From: Desulfitobacterium dehalogenans ATCC 51507
Lineage (GTDB): Bacteria; Bacillota; Desulfitobacteriia; Desulfitobacteriales; Desulfitobacteriaceae
Reading direction: 5' to 3'
DNA length: 64,000 nt
Assembly: GCF_000243155.2 (NCBI RefSeq)
Contig: NC_018017.1
Span: forward strand, 3,348,001-3,412,000
The translations under genes were made by a program, and so were the position numbers. Under the pieces are notes generated by a model. It made no database searches. It had not been told where the DNA came from and saw only the letters and a program-made list of their open reading frames with translations. Below, in pieces: positions 35,858 through 45,809 of this stretch. The number at the start of each line of letters is the position of its first letter. Positions within the stretch are counted from its first letter, which is position 1.

Positions 35858-36782
35858 AACCGGTTCCCCCTCCCATCAATAAGTACATAATAGCCATTCT
35901 GACCGCGACGCCGTTGGTCACCTGCTCCTCAATCACCGATTGGCTGGAATTGACGATACTGCTCTCGATCTCTACCCCGCGGTTCACCGGACCGGGATGC
36001 ATGATCAAGGTCTGTTTGTCCGTCTTTTTGACCCGTTCCGCCGTAATTCCATAGAGCTGTGAGTATTCTCTTAAGCTGGGGAGCAGTCCTGATTGCTGGC
36101 GCTCCAGCTGCAGGCGCAAGGCCATGATCACATCGGTTCCGGGCAGTTCCTCATCCAGATTAAAGGTTGTCTTCACTCCCCAGGAGTGGATCTCAGGGGG
36201 GAGCAAGGTGGGCGGTCCCACCAGAACCACTTCCGCCCCTAAATTCCGCAAAGCCCAGACATTGCTGCGGGCCACCCGGGAGTGCAGGATATCCCCCACA
36301 AGGAGAATCTTGCGCCCTTCCACACTGCCCAGGCGCTCCTGCATAGTATACACATCCAGCAGGGCTTGGGTGGGGTGCTCATGCTGTCCATCCCCGGCAT
36401 TTATTACACCGGCCTTGAGCTCTTTCGCCAGAAACTGGGCCGCCCCGGAACTGGAGTGACGGATGACCACGATATCCGGTTTCATGGCCTGCAAGGTTCT
36501 CACCGTATCCAGCAAGGTCTCCCCTTTATTCAGACTGCTTTGAGCCACCGCCAGGCTGGTGGTATCGGCGCCGAGAATCTTCGCCGCTGTCTCGAAAGAA
36601 GTCCGGGTGCGGGTTGAGGATTCAAAAAACAGATTGTAGACCGATTTCCCCCGGAAGGTAGGCAATTTTTTTACTGCCCGGGACATGATGTCTTTCATGG
36701 GTTTGGCAGTATTGAGAATGAGTTGAATTTCCTCAGGTTTCAAATCTTCAATATGCAGTAAATCTTTACGTGACCAGCCCAT
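35844..36782 (-). CDS. pyrB: Aspartate carbamoyltransferase catalytic subunit
   Basis: The 312-residue protein has the carbamoyl-phosphate motif FFESSTRTRTSFE, the HPTQALLDVYT loop and HPGPVNRGVEI. No pyrI is present, as usual in Firmicutes. It is the first gene after the second PyrR attenuator. Confidence 0.97.
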   Translation of the reverse strand: MGWSRKDLLHIEDLKPEEIQLILNTAKPMKDIMSRAVKKLPTFRGKSVYNLFFESSTRTRTSFETAAKILGADTTSLAVAQSSLNKGETLLDTVRTLQAMKPDIVVIRHSSSGAAQFLAKELKAGVINAGDGQHEHPTQALLDVYTMQERLGSVEGRKILLVGDILHSRVARSNVWALRNLGAEVVLVGPPTLLPPEIHSWGVKTTFNLDEELPGTDVIMALRLQLERQQSGLLPSLREYSQLYGITAERVKKTDKQTLIMHPGPVNRGVEIESSIVNSSQSVIEEQVTNGVAVRMAIMYLLMGGGTGYVVD

Positions 36783-36844
36783 ATTCTTTCTCCCCTTATC
36801 CTTTTTATTACCTTGAACGAATCCGTGGTTCTTATACCCTTCAT

Positions 36845-36945
36845 AGTTACAAAAAATCCCCTTGCCAAAGGCAAGAGGATATAAGGATACACGTATCCTG
36901 CATTCTCTACCCTTGGCTCACTCTCTGGAAAGCTCTTAAAGGGTG
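36845..36945 (-). promoter_or_regulatory. PyrR attenuator in the pyrR-pyrB gap
   Basis: On the minus strand the RNA contains TTTCCAGAGAGTGAGCC (36915-36932), matching the PyrR-binding loop UCCNGNGAG, followed by a strong terminator ATCCTCTTGCCTTTGGCAAGG then GGGATTTTTT at 36851-36880. UMP-bound PyrR would stabilise the anti-antiterminator and end transcription before pyrB. Confidence 0.85.
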
Positions 36946-36993
36946 TCTATGAAGTTTGAGCTTCATGCTCTTAAAGGACAGCTTCTATGGATT

Positions 36994-37674
<681 letters not shown>

Positions 37675-37682
37675 GACAGTGC

Positions 37683-37765
37683 AAAAAAACTGCCCACCAC
37701 AGCAGACAGTTTACCCTACTTCTTCCTGCCTTCTGTGTCTCACGGGACCTTTTTAAAGGCTTCAT
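37683..37765 (-). promoter_or_regulatory. PyrR attenuator upstream of pyrR
   Basis: The minus-strand RNA has GGTCCCGTGAGACAC (37739-37753 region), matching UCCNGNGAG, then a terminator ACTGTCTGCTGTGGTGGGCA followed by GTTTTTTT (37683-37711). It is the second of two PyrR-responsive sites of this operon. Confidence 0.8.
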
Positions 37766-37882
37766 TGAATTTAGTCTATATTAGATTTTGTCCCCTGTCA
37801 ATGTCCGAATAAATTGGCATAATATTCTAAGCAATTAAGCCATTTTTAGTTAATAAACCTTTTTTCCCGCATCTTAGCCTGA

Positions 37883-38917
37883 TCAAGAAATAAGGCCATC
37901 CCTGCGAATCCCCTCCAAAACCTTTTGGAGCAGCTCGGAAGGAGGAGCACTGAACTCCATATATTCCCCGGTTCGCGGATGCTGAAACCCTAAAAGTTGG
38001 GCATGGAGCATCTGACCCTGTAAGCCAAAAGGGTTCTTCCGGGGCCCGTAAAGAGGATCTCCCAGAACGGGATGCTTAAGATAGGCCATATGAACCCGAA
38101 TCTGGTGGGTCCTCCCTGTTTCCAGCCGGGCTTCAATCAGGGTAAAATCCCGGAACCTCTCCAGGACTTTATAATGGGTCACAGCCTCTTTGGCATTCTG
38201 AAAAACCACCGCCATCTTTTTGCGATCGGCAGGATCTCTGCCGATTGGAGCTTCCACCGTTCCCGAGGGCTCGAACACGACTCCGTGAACAATGGCCAGA
38301 TACCGGCGGGCCATACTGTGGGCTTTGATCTGCTCAGCTAATCCTTGATGGGCCAAGTCATTTTTTGCCACGACCAAAAGCCCAGAGGTATCCTTGTCAA
38401 TACGATGGACAATCCCAGGGCGCAATACTCCATTGATTCCGGAGAGATTCCGGCAATGGTAAAGCAGGGCATTCACCAAGGTCTTGGTCCATGCCCCCGG
38501 CGCCGGATGAACCACCATCCCCTGGGGTTTGTTCACGACCAATACATCCTCATCTTCATAGAGGATTTCCAGAGGAATATCCTCTGCTTCCACCTGCAAT
38601 TCTTTGGGAGGAGGAAGGACCACCGTAATCTTATCCTTTGTCCGTACCTTATAATTGGACTTTTTGGAGGCCCCATTGACCAAGACATGGCCATCCTCGA
38701 TTAATCCCTGGATAAAAGAGCGGCTTTTACCCACCACTTCCGTAACCCCCACATCCAAGCGGGTTCCTTCGGCAAGCTCAAACTCCATCTTTGGTTCCGA
38801 TTCCTGGTCATCCCTATCCTGGATCTCTAACTCCAGTTCCAGTTCTTCAGCGTCCAATCCAGTATTTAACCCTTCCCACTCCATAGTTATCCCCTGTTCT
38901 ATCCCCATTTTTTTCAA
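37883..38917 (-). CDS. 23S rRNA pseudouridine synthase, RluA/RluD family
   Basis: The protein has up to 344 residues, in order an acidic N-terminal extension (~1-45), an S4 domain (LDVGVTEVVGKSRSFIQGLI; VLVNG) and the catalytic RsuA/RluA domain with GIVHRIDKDTSGLLVVAK (catalytic Asp) and RTHQIRVHMAY. The frame begins with TTG 38917 immediately after the lspA stop, five bases after AAAGGA. ATG 38908 is an alternative. It is coupled to lspA, a common Firmicute arrangement. Confidence 0.9.
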   Translation of the reverse strand: MKKMGIEQGITMEWEGLNTGLDAEELELELEIQDRDDQESEPKMEFELAEGTRLDVGVTEVVGKSRSFIQGLIEDGHVLVNGASKKSNYKVRTKDKITVVLPPPKELQVEAEDIPLEILYEDEDVLVVNKPQGMVVHPAPGAWTKTLVNALLYHCRNLSGINGVLRPGIVHRIDKDTSGLLVVAKNDLAHQGLAEQIKAHSMARRYLAIVHGVVFEPSGTVEAPIGRDPADRKKMAVVFQNAKEAVTHYKVLERFRDFTLIEARLETGRTHQIRVHMAYLKHPVLGDPLYGPRKNPFGLQGQMLHAQLLGFQHPRTGEYMEFSAPPSELLQKVLEGIRRDGLIS

Positions 38918-39373
38918 TTAGGTCCTTTTATGTACCTTTTGTTCCTCAAGAAACATCTTAATCATCAATAACCCCACACCGACGACGATGGCACTGTCGG
39001 CAAAGTTAAACACGAAGGGCCAGATTTGGAAATCAAGATAATCCACGACCTTGCCAATAAACAAGCGGTCATAGAGATTACCCAGAGCACCTCCTCCAAT
39101 TAACCCTAAGGTCAAACGCATCAGCCATTCTTGCCGGGGTATCTTAAATTGGGCATAAACAATCCCGATGCATACAATAATGGCTGTTGGGATAAAAATC
39201 CAGGTCCGGCCCGGCAGTAATCCGAAAGCGGCTCCCGGATTTAAGACATACGTCAAATGAAAAAAGTCAGGGATAACAACCACCGATTCGCCGAGGGTAA
39301 AATTCCCTTGAATTAAAACCTTTAACACACGGTCAATAAACCAAATAACCCCAATCGTTATCCATATCAGCAA
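38918..39373 (-). CDS. lspA: Lipoprotein signal peptidase II
   Basis: The 151-residue protein has four transmembrane helices and the two catalytic Asp motifs GALGNLYDRL and FNFADSAIVVG, plus NPGAAFGLL. It removes signal peptides from prolipoproteins such as the flavin reductase at 13.9 kb. Confidence 0.95.
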   Translation of the reverse strand: MLIWITIGVIWFIDRVLKVLIQGNFTLGESVVVIPDFFHLTYVLNPGAAFGLLPGRTWIFIPTAIIVCIGIVYAQFKIPRQEWLMRLTLGLIGGGALGNLYDRLFIGKVVDYLDFQIWPFVFNFADSAIVVGVGLLMIKMFLEEQKVHKRT

Positions 39374-39451
39374 GCGATTACCCTCCCAGAACTTCTATTT
39401 GCTCAGTCTATATTATCATAGGAGGGCAGGATGGGGCAATCATGATAAGGA

Positions 39452-40120
39452 CTATGTCCGGCCGTGCTTTTTCCCATAATACACTGTATTTTCATATCCG
39501 GGCTCCAGTTCTACATCGAGAGTTTCCACAGCCTGTACGGCACCGATGACTTCATCCCCATCTTCATAAAATGTATTGGGATCACTCAAATCCCGATTGG
39601 TTCCCAAATCCTGCGGGGAATCCGAGGTGCCAAAGCGGGCCACGGCCTGCCAGGAATCTTCCCCATCAAAGCCCACCCGATCCGTGCCATCATTAAACGT
39701 CCTGGAGAAGGGCATGTTGAGATATTCATCTTCCACAGGGTCCCGATGCAGGGAGTGCTGTTCTTCTTTTTCCTCAAGACGGCTGCATTCAGTACAGACC
39801 GTAGTAAAAGGCAAAGCTTCAAGCCTTCCCATGGGAATCTCTTTCTGACAATGCTCACACAGGCCATACTTCCCCTCCTCATAACGCTGAAGAGCAGAAT
39901 CAATAGCCTGGATGCGGTGGTGGAGACGGTCACGGATGGCCACATCTCTTGAGCGCTCATAAACCTCAGTGGCAATATCCGCCGGATGGTTGTCGATTAA
40001 GGAGAGTTCGGCTATGGATTCTCTCATATCTCCCGTAATCACTTCCTGAGCTGTTTCCATGGCTTCTTGTTTATCCTTTTTCAGTTGTTCAATAAGCTGC
40101 GCGTACTTCGTGGTATCCAT
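39452..40120 (-). CDS. YteA-type TraR/DksA zinc finger protein
   Basis: The 222-residue protein has an N-terminal coiled-coil, a DksA/TraR C4 zinc finger (CEHCQKEIPMGRLEALPF, then CTEC) and a C-terminal extension with AVQAVETLDVELEPGYENTV. This layout matches the 'yteA family sporulation' proteins of spore formers. It is 18 bp after the DUF5665 gene. Confidence 0.85.
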   Translation of the reverse strand: MDTTKYAQLIEQLKKDKQEAMETAQEVITGDMRESIAELSLIDNHPADIATEVYERSRDVAIRDRLHHRIQAIDSALQRYEEGKYGLCEHCQKEIPMGRLEALPFTTVCTECSRLEEKEEQHSLHRDPVEDEYLNMPFSRTFNDGTDRVGFDGEDSWQAVARFGTSDSPQDLGTNRDLSDPNTFYEDGDEVIGAVQAVETLDVELEPGYENTVYYGKKHGRT

Positions 40121-40138
40121 GCTAAGTCTCCTCCTTGT

Positions 40139-40516
40139 CTAAGATCCATTATGAGCATTGACGATCTTGACAATCTCGCCGATGACTCCGCCGATAACGG
40201 GAATATTGAGTAGAACCAGACGCTTTAAAAACATCACTAACAGGCCCAGTAAGAGGGTGGCCCCAATCGCACCTCCTAAGCCTTTAACTAGCCCGACCCC
40301 AAAATTAAGCCAAAGAAGTCTGCGGGGATTGTTGAGATAGGCGATATAGTCTGTGAGATTGATCCTTTCCAGAACCAAGTAAAGCTCCGTTACCTTATCC
40401 CGCAGATCCTCCCAATCGGTTGGCTCAGCATTTCGCGCCCGGGCTTCATCCAGAGCTTCATCAACGCGCTCTGCTTCTTCTTTTGAATGTCTCATTTCCT
40501 CTTCGGAGGCCGTCAA
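40139..40516 (-). CDS. DUF5665 membrane protein
   Basis: The 125-residue protein has an N-terminal acidic helix, then DKVTELYLVLERINLTDYI and LNNPRRLLWLNFGVGLVKGL, and a hydrophobic pair of helices (IGATLLLGLLVMFLKRL; IPVIGGVIGEIV). It starts at TTG 40516, seven bases after GAGGTG. Function of this Firmicute family is unknown. Confidence 0.8.
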   Translation of the reverse strand: MTASEEEMRHSKEEAERVDEALDEARARNAEPTDWEDLRDKVTELYLVLERINLTDYIAYLNNPRRLLWLNFGVGLVKGLGGAIGATLLLGLLVMFLKRLVLLNIPVIGGVIGEIVKIVNAHNGS

Positions 40517-40641
40517 CTTTCTTCACCTCACATGGTTTCAAAATCAGTGTTCCCCAGGTGAAAATAAATTACACTGAATTCTGCTTATAAAAGGAATTCT
40601 CTTTAACTTTTGCTGCTATGAAGCTGAATATCCGGATACGA

Positions 40642-40677
40642 GAAAAGCCGGCAAACTCTGAGGTTTACCGGCTTTTG
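40642..40677. terminator. Bidirectional terminator between DUF5665 and pirin genes
   Basis: AAAAGCCGGcAAA pairs with TTTaCCGGCTTTT. On the minus strand it ends the pirin gene's transcript. Confidence 0.85.
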
Positions 40678-40717
40678 CCTTTCGTGAATACACTGGATGT
40701 GGATACTGCAAATTCCT

Positions 40718-41554
40718 TTAGTTATGTTTTATAAAAGACCCGTTACGCAGCTCCGCAAAAGCATGCTCCAGTTCCTCCCGGGTATTCATCACAATAGGGC
40801 CACCCCAGGCGATGGGCTCACGCAGGGGTTTGGCCGAAAAGAAAATGAACCTCAGCTCAGATTCCGGAGGAGCGGATACTGAAATATAGTCCCCCTCCCC
40901 GAACAGAAGGGCCGTTTTGGATAAAACCGACTCTCCGTTAATGGAGGCATCTCCCTCAATCAGAAAGATAAACACTGTTTCCTCCAGGTTCGTGGGAATT
41001 TCAATCTCTCCCCCTTTAGCAAGAGAAACATCATAGATAGAAGCCGGAATATGGTTTGGTGTCACTCCGACGGCTTCTCCAAAGCGACCCGACAGGACGC
41101 GGATCTCCGCCCCGTCTTTTTGTACCTTGCCCATCATATCCTGTGTGATGGACAAATAGGCGGGCGGAGCCATTTTTTCCCCCCGGGGCAGGTTCAGCCA
41201 CAGCTGTAATCCCAGCATTCTGCCGGCTTCCCTGGGCATTTCCTGATGCATAATGCCGCTGCCGGCTGTCATCCACTGACTTTCACCGGCATGAATGGTG
41301 TCCTTGTTGCCCAGACTGTCTTCATGCTCGATTTCCCCTGAAATCAGATAGGTGATGGTCTCCATCCCCCTGTGGGGATGGGTAGGGAACCCCGCTATAT
41401 AATCCAAGGGGTCCGTCGAGTCAAAGGAATCCAGCATAAGAAATGGATCAAAATCTTCCACATCCCGGCTCCCCAGCACACGGATGAGACGGACGCCTGC
41501 GCCGTCTGTTTCTCTCTGTCCGCGGACCATTTTTTTAATGTCACGTTTCTTCAT
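40718..41554 (-). CDS. Pirin family protein
   Basis: The 278-residue bicupin has the N-terminal metal-binding set FPTHPHRGMETITYLISGEIEH, then WMTAGSGIMHQEMP. Bacterial pirins are non-haem iron proteins, some with quercetinase activity. The C-terminal cupin (IYDVSLAKGGEIEIP; AKPLREPIAWGGPIVMNT) is typical. Monocistronic. Confidence 0.92.
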   Translation of the reverse strand: MKKRDIKKMVRGQRETDGAGVRLIRVLGSRDVEDFDPFLMLDSFDSTDPLDYIAGFPTHPHRGMETITYLISGEIEHEDSLGNKDTIHAGESQWMTAGSGIMHQEMPREAGRMLGLQLWLNLPRGEKMAPPAYLSITQDMMGKVQKDGAEIRVLSGRFGEAVGVTPNHIPASIYDVSLAKGGEIEIPTNLEETVFIFLIEGDASINGESVLSKTALLFGEGDYISVSAPPESELRFIFFSAKPLREPIAWGGPIVMNTREELEHAFAELRNGSFIKHN

Positions 41555-41596
41555 ATCATTTTCCCCTTCCTTTCATCACTGTTATAGCCGCAGCAT

Positions 41597-42445
41597 CTAT
41601 ATATCAAGCAGTGCAACGGGACCACTCATGATAGGTTTTGAATTCTTTTCAAGCAAAGTTCTGACTCCCGCAATTCTCTCATAAGCCCTCACCAGAAACT
41701 CCTCGGGTGTCTCTTGTACTTCCCAAGGAGTAGGGTATACCTCCAAGGTCAGAAAATCCTTATACCCCCTCGGGAAGGCCCCGGCGACTTTAACCCAATC
41801 AATCACTCCATGGCCGGGCAGCCAATGGCGATCCTTTAATCCATCATTGTCGGACAGATGAGTGGTCAGGAGGCGGTCTCCGAAGGATCTGAGAAGATGA
41901 AAATCCTCCTGATCCGTCAGCCTATGATGAGAGCTGTCAAAACAAAAACCCAGAGCCCGGGACGAAATATGCCGAAGAACATACTCTACACTATCCCTAC
42001 GGCGGGTATTTTCCACGGCAATCCGGACTCCTTGTTCCTCCGCAGCCTTTGCCAGCTCTCCCATACTTTCCAACCCATACTCATTGGGCTCCGGCGGATT
42101 TTCCCCATCGCATAAATGCATAACCAGCAAAGGAATCTCAAACCGTGCACAATCCTCTAGCCATTGCTTATGCTTGGTTATGATCGCCCTGCGCAAAGCT
42201 TTATCATCGGACCATAGGGCATTGGCATCACACCAGGGTACATGAATATTCTCCAGGATTAATCCCCTTTCCCGTACTAAGGCCGGCATCCGTTCCTTGG
42301 GCATAGGAAAGGGCTCCTCCTCATCCTCCCACCAGAGAGAGGTTCCTGTAAAACCCGTTTCTTGTATCAGAGCGATTCTTTCCTCAAAGGGAAGGACGAA
42401 CCCAAACCAGGAGAAAATACCTATTTTTTGATCCAGCACCTTCAT
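41597..42445 (-). CDS. Sugar phosphate isomerase/epimerase-like TIM barrel protein
   Basis: The product has 282 residues and is AP endonuclease 2/xylose isomerase-like, with metal-binding candidates IAVENTRRRDS (Glu), GFCFDSSHH (Asp/His), THLSDNDG and FLTLEVYPTPWE (Glu). ATG 42445 follows GGAGGGG by seven bases; the frame begins 11 codons earlier. The substrate is unknown. Confidence 0.83.
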   Translation of the reverse strand: MKVLDQKIGIFSWFGFVLPFEERIALIQETGFTGTSLWWEDEEEPFPMPKERMPALVRERGLILENIHVPWCDANALWSDDKALRRAIITKHKQWLEDCARFEIPLLVMHLCDGENPPEPNEYGLESMGELAKAAEEQGVRIAVENTRRRDSVEYVLRHISSRALGFCFDSSHHRLTDQEDFHLLRSFGDRLLTTHLSDNDGLKDRHWLPGHGVIDWVKVAGAFPRGYKDFLTLEVYPTPWEVQETPEEFLVRAYERIAGVRTLLEKNSKPIMSGPVALLDI

Positions 42446-42552
42446 AATCTTTCCCCTCCTCTCTTTTCTATCCCTCACTTAACGCTGAGCACAAAATCAA
42501 TATACGCCAAGGTTTTACCAAACCTTCCAGCCCAGTGCTCCGTAAAAAATAG

Positions 42553-42579
42553 TGAAAGAAAACCCGCCTTAGGCGGGCA
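42553..42579 (-). terminator. Terminator of menA
   Basis: CCCGCCTAAGGCGGG is a perfect hairpin, followed on the minus strand by TTTTCTTT, 30 bp past the menA stop. Confidence 0.85.
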
Positions 42580-42606
42580 GTATCTTCATTAAAAGTCAGT
42601 TTTATC

Positions 42607-43530
42607 TTAGAGAAAATACCCCACCAATAACCCCAGCGCCAAGAGCAAACCAAAAAAGGTATTGGTCTGTCCGCTGGCTTTCATAGCAGGCATCATGGTA
42701 ATCGGTTCCACCTTCCCTACAAATCCTTTCGCCGTTTGCGCCGCTTTAGGAATACTCAGTAAAGCCAAAAGAGCCCACGGGGTAATAAGCCGGACTGCCA
42801 CAAGCCCCACTATCCAGAGAAAAGCAACAGCAAACATAATCCCCATAAATACGATAGTCTTTTCCGGTCCCAATAGGACAGGAATGGTTCTGCGTCCATT
42901 GGCCTTATCCCCATCCCGGTCCCTCAGATTATTGCTCAGATTAATAAGGCCCACTAAAATACCGCTGGGAACCGCCACTAAAGCAGCAGTACTTGAGACA
43001 TAACCGGTCTGGATGAAAAAGGCAATCAAAATAATCAAAAAGCCCATAAATAAACCGGAAAACAACTCCCCCAAAGGAGTATAAGAAATAGGATAAGGAC
43101 CCCCTGTATAAAGATAACCCATTAGCATACATACGGACCCCACCGCCGCCAGCCACCAGGAGGTGGAAGCACAGATATAGACTCCCAGCAGCACCGAGAT
43201 TCCATACATACTTAGAGCAAGGGTCATAATCAGGCCGGGAGCCATACCATGGCGTACGATACCCCCGCCAATGCCTACAGATTTCTCCGTATCCAATCCC
43301 CGTTTATAATCGTAGTATTCGTTAAAAAGATTCGTCGCTGCTTGAATGAGCAGACTGGCAATCATCATGGCTGCAAAAAGCAGGAGATGAGTCTTCCCCT
43401 CAAGCAAGGCCAGAACCGATCCCAGCAGAACCGGAACTGTAGCGGCGGTCAAGGTATGGGGGCGAATTAATTCCCACCATATCTTCCAATTTCGCTTTTG
43501 GGTTGAACGGGAACTGAAATCACTACTCAT
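42607..43530 (-). CDS. menA: 1,4-dihydroxy-2-naphthoate polyprenyltransferase (UbiA family)
   Basis: The 307-residue integral membrane protein has eight or nine helices. The two Asp-rich prenyl-diphosphate motifs are NLFNEYYDYKRG (first) and NNLRDRDGDKANGRRT (second). This MenA pattern predicts the membrane step of menaquinone synthesis, which would supply quinol to the cytochrome module at 1.2-2.7 kb. No other men genes are near. Confidence 0.87.
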   Translation of the reverse strand: MSSDFSSRSTQKRNWKIWWELIRPHTLTAATVPVLLGSVLALLEGKTHLLLFAAMMIASLLIQAATNLFNEYYDYKRGLDTEKSVGIGGGIVRHGMAPGLIMTLALSMYGISVLLGVYICASTSWWLAAVGSVCMLMGYLYTGGPYPISYTPLGELFSGLFMGFLIILIAFFIQTGYVSSTAALVAVPSGILVGLINLSNNLRDRDGDKANGRRTIPVLLGPEKTIVFMGIMFAVAFLWIVGLVAVRLITPWALLALLSIPKAAQTAKGFVGKVEPITMMPAMKASGQTNTFFGLLLALGLLVGYFL

Positions 43531-43654
43531 AGCTCTCTCCTCATTGAATTTCTCAATTTTTCTTACTGATGCCCTCTCATCTTACCATAAAAGAGACAAC
43601 CCAACAGCATTATTATATCCATTTCTTAAACAGGCATAAAGAAAGAAATCAGTG

Positions 43655-43676
43655 AAAAAAGGAGCCTAAAGGCTCC
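43655..43676 (-). terminator. Terminator overlapping the stop codon of the C39-like gene
   Basis: GGAGCC-TTTA-GGCTCC followed by TTTTTT on the minus strand. The TAG stop (43668-43666) is in the loop, so the last codons and the terminator are the same DNA. Confidence 0.88.
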
Positions 43677-44307
43677 CTGCTTTCCTAAAATAAACAAATC
43701 CCCCACCCAATGTGCTGGTTTCCAACCACAAAGCGAGATCAATCTTCTTTATTCGGCCTTCGTCCAAAAGCGTTCCATAGACTTTCTTCTTTTCCTCATC
43801 GAACTCCAGTTGAATTATATTGACCCAGTGCCAGCGGTCCAGGTTTTTCACCTCGCCATTGCACCAGTTGAGAAAAGCAACCGGAGCGTCCTGGTCCAAG
43901 GCTTCAGCCAAAAAATCCACCACCTCTGCCAGTGATGGCCGGCGCTGCATCTCCTCAGGCACCTCACAGCGCTTCACTTCAAGAGAAATCCCCTTGGTCT
44001 GAGCAAATGCCACCGAAGGCTCATAAAGCATACTCATTTTATTCACCCCTTTGAGGGAAGGGGTAACATACTTCCACAACTCCTGCATCAGAGCCACCCA
44101 TTCATTGCGGCTCTGAAAACCCTCCTGAGGAGAAGGCCCGGTGTGGGTAAGATAATACATGATATTGGACGCAGTGCAAGGACCACAGCCGGAAAGGCGC
44201 TGCCAAGTCGTAGGATACCAGCGCTGACATGCACCATAATAGAATTGCTTTTGATCTGTATCCATGAATTTAAAAATCTCCGGGTTGGCAATGGATTTTG
44301 TCATCAT
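43666..44307 (-). CDS. Uncharacterised C39-like (papain-fold) protein
   Basis: The product has about 213 residues. LSGCGPCTASNIMYYLTH has the look of a Cys-protease first helix (GCGPxxA), and DRWHWVNIIQLEFDEEKKK supplies a His strand, followed by a possible Asp. These suggest a C39/papain-like fold. There is no signal peptide. I start at ATG 44307 (MMTKSIANPE); the frame extends 62 codons upstream, but into the preceding flavoprotein gene. It begins 20 bp after that gene ends. Substrate and activity are unknown. Confidence 0.6.
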   Translation of the reverse strand: MMTKSIANPEIFKFMDTDQKQFYYGACQRWYPTTWQRLSGCGPCTASNIMYYLTHTGPSPQEGFQSRNEWVALMQELWKYVTPSLKGVNKMSMLYEPSVAFAQTKGISLEVKRCEVPEEMQRRPSLAEVVDFLAEALDQDAPVAFLNWCNGEVKNLDRWHWVNIIQLEFDEEKKKVYGTLLDEGRIKKIDLALWLETSTLGGGFVYFRKAGSL

Positions 44308-44326
44308 CTTCCCGCACCACCTTCCA

Positions 44327-45571
44327 TCATCCGCCGGCTGCATTCTTCCCCGCCACATAGCCGGAGGACCAAGCCCATTGCAGGTTATAGCCCCCACAGT
44401 CTCCATCAATATCCAGGATCTCTCCGGCAAAATAAAGCCCTGGCACAAGTTTGGATTCCATGGTCCCGGGGTTGATATCACGAACATCAACACCCCCGGC
44501 AGTGACCTGGGCAGCCGTCCAACTGTTGGTGCCGGTGACCTGAAAACGCCAGTCTTGAAGCAGGTGCAAAATACCTTCCTTTTCCCGGGAGGTCAAAGCA
44601 GACACCGGCTTATTTATATCTTCAATGCCAACCTGTTTGAGGACCACGGGGACCAACTGCTTATTGATGAAGCCGACAAAGCTGAAATGCACGCTCTTTT
44701 CCGGAGAATCCTCCCACCGCTTGCGCAGATACTGGTCAAGCCTTTCCCTGGACCAAGCGGGGAGGAGCACCACTTTAAGCCAGACTTCATTCTTCATCCT
44801 GAGTTTTTCGGCAGCCGTCCGACTTAATTGGAAAATCGGGGGCCCGGAAATCCCATATTCCGTAAATAAGATTTCCCCCTGGGCTTTGGCCAAAGTTTTC
44901 CCCTTGACCAGCACTTCCGCCTCTCCATCAAATTTAATCCCTTTAATCTGCTTGAGGAAAGGGGACTCCAGTTTAAGTTGGACTAAAGCGGGAAAAGGTT
45001 CCACAACACGATGCCCCAGCTTCTCGGCCAAAGCATAGCCACTGCCATTGGAGCCCAGATTGGGAGCAGCCTTACCTCCGGCAGCCAGGATAACCCGATG
45101 AGCAAAATGCCTCTTTCCCTCCTTGAGGACCAATTCAAAGCCTTGGCTCACCTTGTGAATCTCTTTCACTTCGGATTCGGTAATCGTCTCGATCCCCAAG
45201 CGTTCCACTTCATAGCGCAAAACATCCAAAACGCTGGAGGCTTGATTGGAAAAAGGAAAGACCTTCCCCTCCTCCTCAACCTTATGAGCAATACCCAATC
45301 GCTCAAAGAAATCTATGGCTCGGTGATTATCGAAGCTTTGTAAAGCACTATAAGCAAATTTTGGATTTTGGCCATGATAATGTGAACTATGCAAATCCAT
45401 ATTGGTTAAGTTACAACGCCCATTGCCCGTGGTCAGGATTTTCTTGCCTACTCTTTGGTTCCTTTCCAGTATGGAGACCTCGGCCCCTTCCTGCCCAGCG
45501 ATTACCGCTGCCAACAAGCCGGCGGCACCCCCTCCCACCACGGCGACCTTGAGTTTTACCCCTTCAGGCAT
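44327..45571 (-). CDS. BaiN/RdsA-type NAD(P)/FAD-dependent oxidoreductase (HI0933 family)
   Basis: The 414-residue protein has KVAVVGGGAAGLLAAVIAGQ (FAD dinucleotide motif), the family hallmark GKKILTTGNGRCNLTN, VILAAGGKAAPNLGSNGSGY and the C-terminal LYFAGEILDIDGDCGGYNLQ with WAWSSGYVAG. The in vivo reaction of most members is not known; some reduce bile-acid intermediates. Confidence 0.9.
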   Translation of the reverse strand: MPEGVKLKVAVVGGGAAGLLAAVIAGQEGAEVSILERNQRVGKKILTTGNGRCNLTNMDLHSSHYHGQNPKFAYSALQSFDNHRAIDFFERLGIAHKVEEEGKVFPFSNQASSVLDVLRYEVERLGIETITESEVKEIHKVSQGFELVLKEGKRHFAHRVILAAGGKAAPNLGSNGSGYALAEKLGHRVVEPFPALVQLKLESPFLKQIKGIKFDGEAEVLVKGKTLAKAQGEILFTEYGISGPPIFQLSRTAAEKLRMKNEVWLKVVLLPAWSRERLDQYLRKRWEDSPEKSVHFSFVGFINKQLVPVVLKQVGIEDINKPVSALTSREKEGILHLLQDWRFQVTGTNSWTAAQVTAGGVDVRDINPGTMESKLVPGLYFAGEILDIDGDCGGYNLQWAWSSGYVAGKNAAGG

Positions 45572-45754
45572 GACAATCCCCCCTTATCCTAGATCCTTCG
45601 TCTTCTTAAATCTCTTAATATACTATAATACACTATTTTCTTAACCTAAACCAATCTTCCCTTTCCGACCTCATCATTAAACAAAACTCGGCAGGCACCG
45701 CGAAAGCACTACTCTCGTACTTACTGTCCTAAACCTTTATGCTTTCTGATAGGG

Positions 45755-45791
45755 TAAAAAAAGACCGCAGTGTGATACCCACTGCAGCCCT
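45755..45791 (-). terminator. Terminator of pduL
   Basis: GGGCTGCAGTG pairs with CACTGCGGTC, followed by TTTTTTT on the minus strand. Confidence 0.85.
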
Positions 45792-45809
45792 TTTAAGATA
45801 AATACTCTC

